Positions 5,350 to 7,938 of a DNA stretch of 7,938 nucleotides are shown here, in pieces; the stretch's first letter is position 1, and every line of letters begins with the position of its first letter. The notes below the pieces were generated by a model. The model was not told where the DNA came from and made no database searches. It was given only the letters and a program-made list of their open reading frames with translations. A program made the translations under genes and the position numbers. The stretch lies in the NCBI GenBank assembly GCA_023442485.1, contig JAEZZG010000036.1, forward strand, positions 1-7,938, written 5' to 3'. The stretch comes from Actinomycetes bacterium. GTDB taxonomy: Bacteria; Actinomycetota; Actinomycetes; Propionibacteriales; Propionibacteriaceae.

Positions 5350-6105
5350 GTGAAGTTGCTGATTATTCGCCACGGCCAATCCGCTAATAATGCGCTGTTC
5401 ATTCAAACCGGCGGGTATGCCGGACGCTCCAGTGACCCCGTCCTGACCGATCTTGGCAAACGCCAGGCCCAGCTACTGGCCGATGCCGTCGCTGATGGAC
5501 GGCTTCCGGTGAAGCCTACGGTGATCACCTCGTCACTTTTCAGCCGGGCGATCCAGACTGCCGCCCCCCTCGCCGACGCCCTCGACCTGCCTATTCTCGG
5601 TCAACTCGATACCTACGAGATCGGCGGGCCTTACCACGGGCTTTCCTCTGAGCGGCGGGTATTTGCCGGCACTCCGGCCTCCGAATTGATCAAGATCACC
5701 GCCAGGCTCCAGATCCCAGACGGAGCAGACGACACCGGCTGGTATCGTCTCGACCACCGCGAATCGGTGGCGGAATCCTATCTGCGGGCGCAGCAGGTGA
5801 TGTCAAGAGTCTTGACGAGATGGGGACGCAGCGACGAGACCGTCGCGATTGTCTGCCACCAATTCTTTGCCCAGCAACTCATTCGGGTCAGCCTCGGGCT
5901 CGGCAGCGTAGACACCCTAGACGCGCGGGAACGTCCCCGAGCTGGAGAAGAGGGCTTCGCCCCGATGCCATGGTTCCGTCTGGACAATACTGCGACAGCG
6001 CTGATTGATTACGGAGACGAGGTGGCCCAAGTACCGCCGACCGGAACCAACGTGTTTTGGATCAACAGGGTCGATCACCTGCCACCGCAGATGATCACGA
6101 TCTAG
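5350..6105 (+). CDS. Histidine phosphatase family protein (phosphoglycerate-mutase-like)
   Basis: This 251-aa protein belongs to the branch-1 histidine phosphatase superfamily. The catalytic RHG motif is at 7-9 (IIRHGQSANN, His8 nucleophile). The second arginine is Arg66 (FSRAIQTAAPL), the probable acid/base is Glu90 (TYEIGG), and the second histidine is His170 (VAIVCHQFFAQQL), so the enzyme should be active. The C-terminus (about 196-251) is extended beyond the core. No signal peptide or membrane helix is seen, so it is cytoplasmic. The family covers phosphoglycerate mutases, sugar-phosphate and nucleotide phosphatases; the substrate cannot be told here, and a true glycolytic mutase is unlikely. 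The start is GTG at 5350, directly in front of the RHG region, but without a clear Shine-Dalgarno sequence. It lies 56 nt after the SorC gene and may be cotranscribed with it. Confidence 0.88.
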   Translation: MKLLIIRHGQSANNALFIQTGGYAGRSSDPVLTDLGKRQAQLLADAVADGRLPVKPTVITSSLFSRAIQTAAPLADALDLPILGQLDTYEIGGPYHGLSSERRVFAGTPASELIKITARLQIPDGADDTGWYRLDHRESVAESYLRAQQVMSRVLTRWGRSDETVAIVCHQFFAQQLIRVSLGLGSVDTLDARERPRAGEEGFAPMPWFRLDNTATALIDYGDEVAQVPPTGTNVFWINRVDHLPPQMITI

Positions 6106-6112
6106 GCGCTGC

Positions 6113-6130
6113 CGGTAGTTGGAGCTACCG
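6113..6130. terminator. Hairpin between converging phosphatase and glycosyltransferase genes
   Basis: CGGTAG (6113-6118) and CTACCG (6125-6130) form a perfect 6-bp stem with a 6-nt loop, starting 7 nt after the phosphatase stop and overlapping the glycosyltransferase stop codon. No U-tract follows on either strand, so termination is a guess based on position. Confidence 0.35.
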
Positions 6131-7252
6131 CACCTGGCTGGCTAGAGACTCGGTCAAGTCCACCAGTAGCGGAGCGTCACGTTCAAAGTTGAACTCGGTC
6201 TCGATGGCGCGGCGGCCGTTGCGTCCCATTTGGGCTCGGCGTTCATCGTCAGCGAGCAACTCGCCGATCACCTTCGCCGAGGCGGGAACGTCAGAAGTGT
6301 CAACGAACACACCCGCGTCGGCAGGGCCAAATAGCTGACGCCAGTAGGGAAAATCACTGGCGACGAAGGGGACCCCGGCAGCCATGTATTCAAAGAGTTT
6401 CGTCGGCAAGGATTCCCGGTAGTTGGGTAGGGGCTCCAAGAACACCAGGCCCGCAGCAGCGGTGCTGAGCAGGTCGGGCACCTCCTTGGGTCCAATCACG
6501 CCGCGATAGTCGAATCGCTCGTCTCCGGCTAAGGCGTCGATGCGACGCTTGGCGGTATCCGAAGGCGGGCCTGCACATACGAACGTGGCCCCGTCGACAG
6601 CCAGTGTGGCATCGACCATCTCGTCAAACTGGCGACCCTGGGTGAGTCCACCGACATAGACCACGCGCCCGGCAACCTCGTCACGTCCATCCTCGGAATA
6701 CTGCGGGTAATCCTTCAGCCACGGATAGTTACGAACCACCGTCACCGAGGGGTTCGTCCACTGCTTCTCAATGATCGGGGTGGCCACCACCACCGCATCG
6801 CACAGGTGATTGGCCATCATCAGCACCAGACGGGCATAGAGTCTGGCGGCGGCCTTCACCGGGGCCTTCATATAGCGCTTATCTGCGATCTGGCCGACTA
6901 GATCCTCGTGGGCGTCATAGATCACCTTGACCCGGCCACGATGGGCAGCCTTCCACGCCAGCACCAGGGGGATACATTCCGGGTCGTGGGTGTGGAGCAC
7001 ATGGGGTTGAATCTTCTTCAGTTCCCGCCACGCCTGGCGCTGTTTGATCGTCAACCGGCCCAGCCTAGATTTCGTCGGCTCCAGGTTGACCATGCGGATG
7101 CCGTTGACCGACTCGTCACCGGCATTGGTCGCCATCAACGTGATGTCGAATCCGGCTTCGGCCAAGGCGGCGCACTCCTTGTTGAAGATCCGGTTATCCC
7201 TGGGGTTGTGGACGGTGGTGAGATGGACGACTCTCATCTGATCCCTCGACAT
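6125..7252 (-). CDS. GT4-type (GT-B fold) glycosyltransferase
   Basis: This 375-aa protein starts at ATG 7252 behind AAGGAG with a 5-nt gap. The N-terminal Rossmann domain begins MRVVHLTTVHNPRDNRIFNK, typical of GT4 enzymes that take an acceptor there. HTHDPE (87-92) and YDAHED (112-117) follow. The C-terminal donor domain contains VVYVGGLTQGR (197-207), and the E-x7-E motif is Glu280 and Glu288 (YRESLPTKLFEYMAAGVPFV) with the conserved Lys285. It lacks membrane helices and a signal peptide, so it works at the cytoplasmic face. It probably adds a sugar from an NDP-sugar during synthesis of a surface polysaccharide. The preceding nucleotide-sugar dehydrogenase ends 29 nt upstream, so the two form an operon. 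Donor and acceptor cannot be inferred. The gene converges with the phosphatase, 19 nt apart. Confidence 0.92.
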   Translation of the reverse strand: MSRDQMRVVHLTTVHNPRDNRIFNKECAALAEAGFDITLMATNAGDESVNGIRMVNLEPTKSRLGRLTIKQRQAWRELKKIQPHVLHTHDPECIPLVLAWKAAHRGRVKVIYDAHEDLVGQIADKRYMKAPVKAAARLYARLVLMMANHLCDAVVVATPIIEKQWTNPSVTVVRNYPWLKDYPQYSEDGRDEVAGRVVYVGGLTQGRQFDEMVDATLAVDGATFVCAGPPSDTAKRRIDALAGDERFDYRGVIGPKEVPDLLSTAAAGLVFLEPLPNYRESLPTKLFEYMAAGVPFVASDFPYWRQLFGPADAGVFVDTSDVPASAKVIGELLADDERRAQMGRNGRRAIETEFNFERDAPLLVDLTESLASQVR

Positions 7253-7257
7253 AGACT

Positions 7258-7263
7258 CTCCTT
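7258..7263 (-). promoter_or_regulatory. Ribosome binding site of the glycosyltransferase
   Basis: AAGGAG on the minus strand is 5 nt from the ATG at 7252. A second possible start (the ATG of MRVVHL, five codons on) also has a GAGGGATC before it, so the exact N-terminus may be five residues shorter. Confidence 0.65.
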
Positions 7264-7281
7264 ACGGCTCTGACTAGGTCG

Positions 7282-7938
7282 TCAGTTGAGTTTCCCGACG
7301 CAGGCCCGGCGCACACCGGCCCATTTCTTCGGATCGGTGACGTTGCGACCATCGATGAGGACCTTAGCTGAGGGGATCATCGATGCGTCCCAGGTGAGAT
7401 AGTCGGCATGATCGGCTTGCAAGATCACGATGTCGGCTGAATCTGAGAGGTGGAAGGGGGTGAAGCCACGGGCGACGAGTTCGTCGTCGGTGAAGAGTGG
7501 ATCGTGGACGCTGACCTGGGCTCCCGCCATGCGCAACTGGGCGACAACCTCGAAAACACCGGAGAAAGCAGTCTCTTTGACGTTTCCTCTAAAGGCGGCA
7601 CCTAGGACGACGACGCGCACCCCGTCCAGAACCGATGTGTCACCAGCTTCGGGGGTGGGCATGGAGTTGACCTCTGCCCACAGCTTGGCAGCGAGCCCGA
7701 CGGTATAGACCGGCATGGTCATATTGACTTCGCGGGCGGTACGGACGATGGCCGCGTGGGGATCCTTCGAGAGATAGAGGCGCGGATACACCGGGATACA
7801 GTGGCCGCCGACGGCGATCCCCGGACGGTGGATGTGGCTGAAAGGCTGTGAGTTGCAGGCGGAAATCACCTTGTAGATGTCGACACCGATGGAGTCAGCG
7901 TATTTTGCGAACTCGTTGGCCAAGCCGATGTTGACGTC
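7282..7938 (-). CDS. Nucleotide-sugar dehydrogenase, UDP-HexNAc 6-dehydrogenase type (partial, 5' end outside the window)
   Basis: The visible 218 C-terminal residues belong to the UDP-glucose/GDP-mannose dehydrogenase family. These enzymes oxidise C6 of a nucleotide sugar twice with NAD+ to give the uronic acid. The frame runs through the window edge (DVNIGLANEFA, like the family's VNIALANELA), so the gene starts outside. GIAVGGHCIPVYP carries the catalytic Cys (visible residue 47); the GGHCIPV form points to WecC/WbpA-like enzymes acting on UDP-ManNAc or UDP-GlcNAc rather than UDP-glucose (GGSCFPKD). The C-terminal UDP-binding domain has VVVLGAAFRGNVKETAFSG in place of the usual DD.R.SP stretch, which I recall as an actinobacterial subgroup trait. 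Diaminomannuronic acid is known in propionibacterial cell-wall polysaccharide, so such a role would fit; this is inference. The glycosyltransferase follows after 29 nt. Confidence 0.9.
   Translation of the reverse strand, partial: DVNIGLANEFAKYADSIGVDIYKVISACNSQPFSHIHRPGIAVGGHCIPVYPRLYLSKDPHAAIVRTAREVNMTMPVYTVGLAAKLWAEVNSMPTPEAGDTSVLDGVRVVVLGAAFRGNVKETAFSGVFEVVAQLRMAGAQVSVHDPLFTDDELVARGFTPFHLSDSADIVILQADHADYLTWDASMIPSAKVLIDGRNVTDPKKWAGVRRACVGKLN

Noticed and set aside
1..7938. Search for CRISPR arrays, tRNAs, insertion sequences, toxin-antitoxin or defence genes
   Set aside because: No regularly spaced repeats, tRNA-like folds, transposase motifs or paired small genes were found on either strand.

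Overview
The window looks like chromosomal DNA of a high-GC Gram-positive bacterium (Actinomycetota). The Propionibacteriaceae are my best guess from the moderately high GC, the coding style and a stand-alone MurJ-associated pseudokinase, but this is an inference from gene content and not a sequence match. There is no rRNA, tRNA, CRISPR array, insertion sequence, integrase or phage gene. The layout is ordinary and dense, with one long intergenic region that is rich in inverted repeats.

Left part (1-2083, + strand). A possible tail of an upstream gene is followed by a membrane-anchored pseudokinase (159-2015). It has a cytoplasmic protein-kinase-like domain that has lost its catalytic residues, one transmembrane helix, and an outer discoidin-like domain. 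This is the architecture found C-terminal to, or next to, the lipid II flippase MurJ in actinobacteria, so the gene probably works in control of peptidoglycan synthesis. A strong inverted repeat (2043-2083) closes the unit and can serve both converging genes.

Middle part (2203-5293). Glycerol kinase glpK (- strand) and a SorC-family sugar-responsive repressor or activator (+ strand) are divergent, separated by 598 nt. That spacer carries a perfect 18-nt palindrome (4094-4111), two further dyads on the glpK side, a leader with several short GC hairpins just upstream of the glpK start, and more dyads in the regulator leader. The simplest reading is that the SorC protein controls glpK and perhaps itself. 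No glpF or glpD is present in the window.

Right part (5350-7938). A histidine-phosphatase (phosphoglycerate-mutase-like) gene follows the regulator on the + strand. It converges on a - strand operon made of a nucleotide-sugar dehydrogenase (cut by the window edge; UDP-HexNAc dehydrogenase type) and a GT4-type glycosyltransferase. These two probably belong to a larger cell-surface polysaccharide locus beyond the right edge.

I did not find a clearly new biological system. The points most worth a second look are the dyad-rich glpK/sorC spacer, the structured glpK leader, the pseudokinase with all catalytic motifs lost, and the strong concentration of CTAG tetranucleotides in the non-coding DNA.
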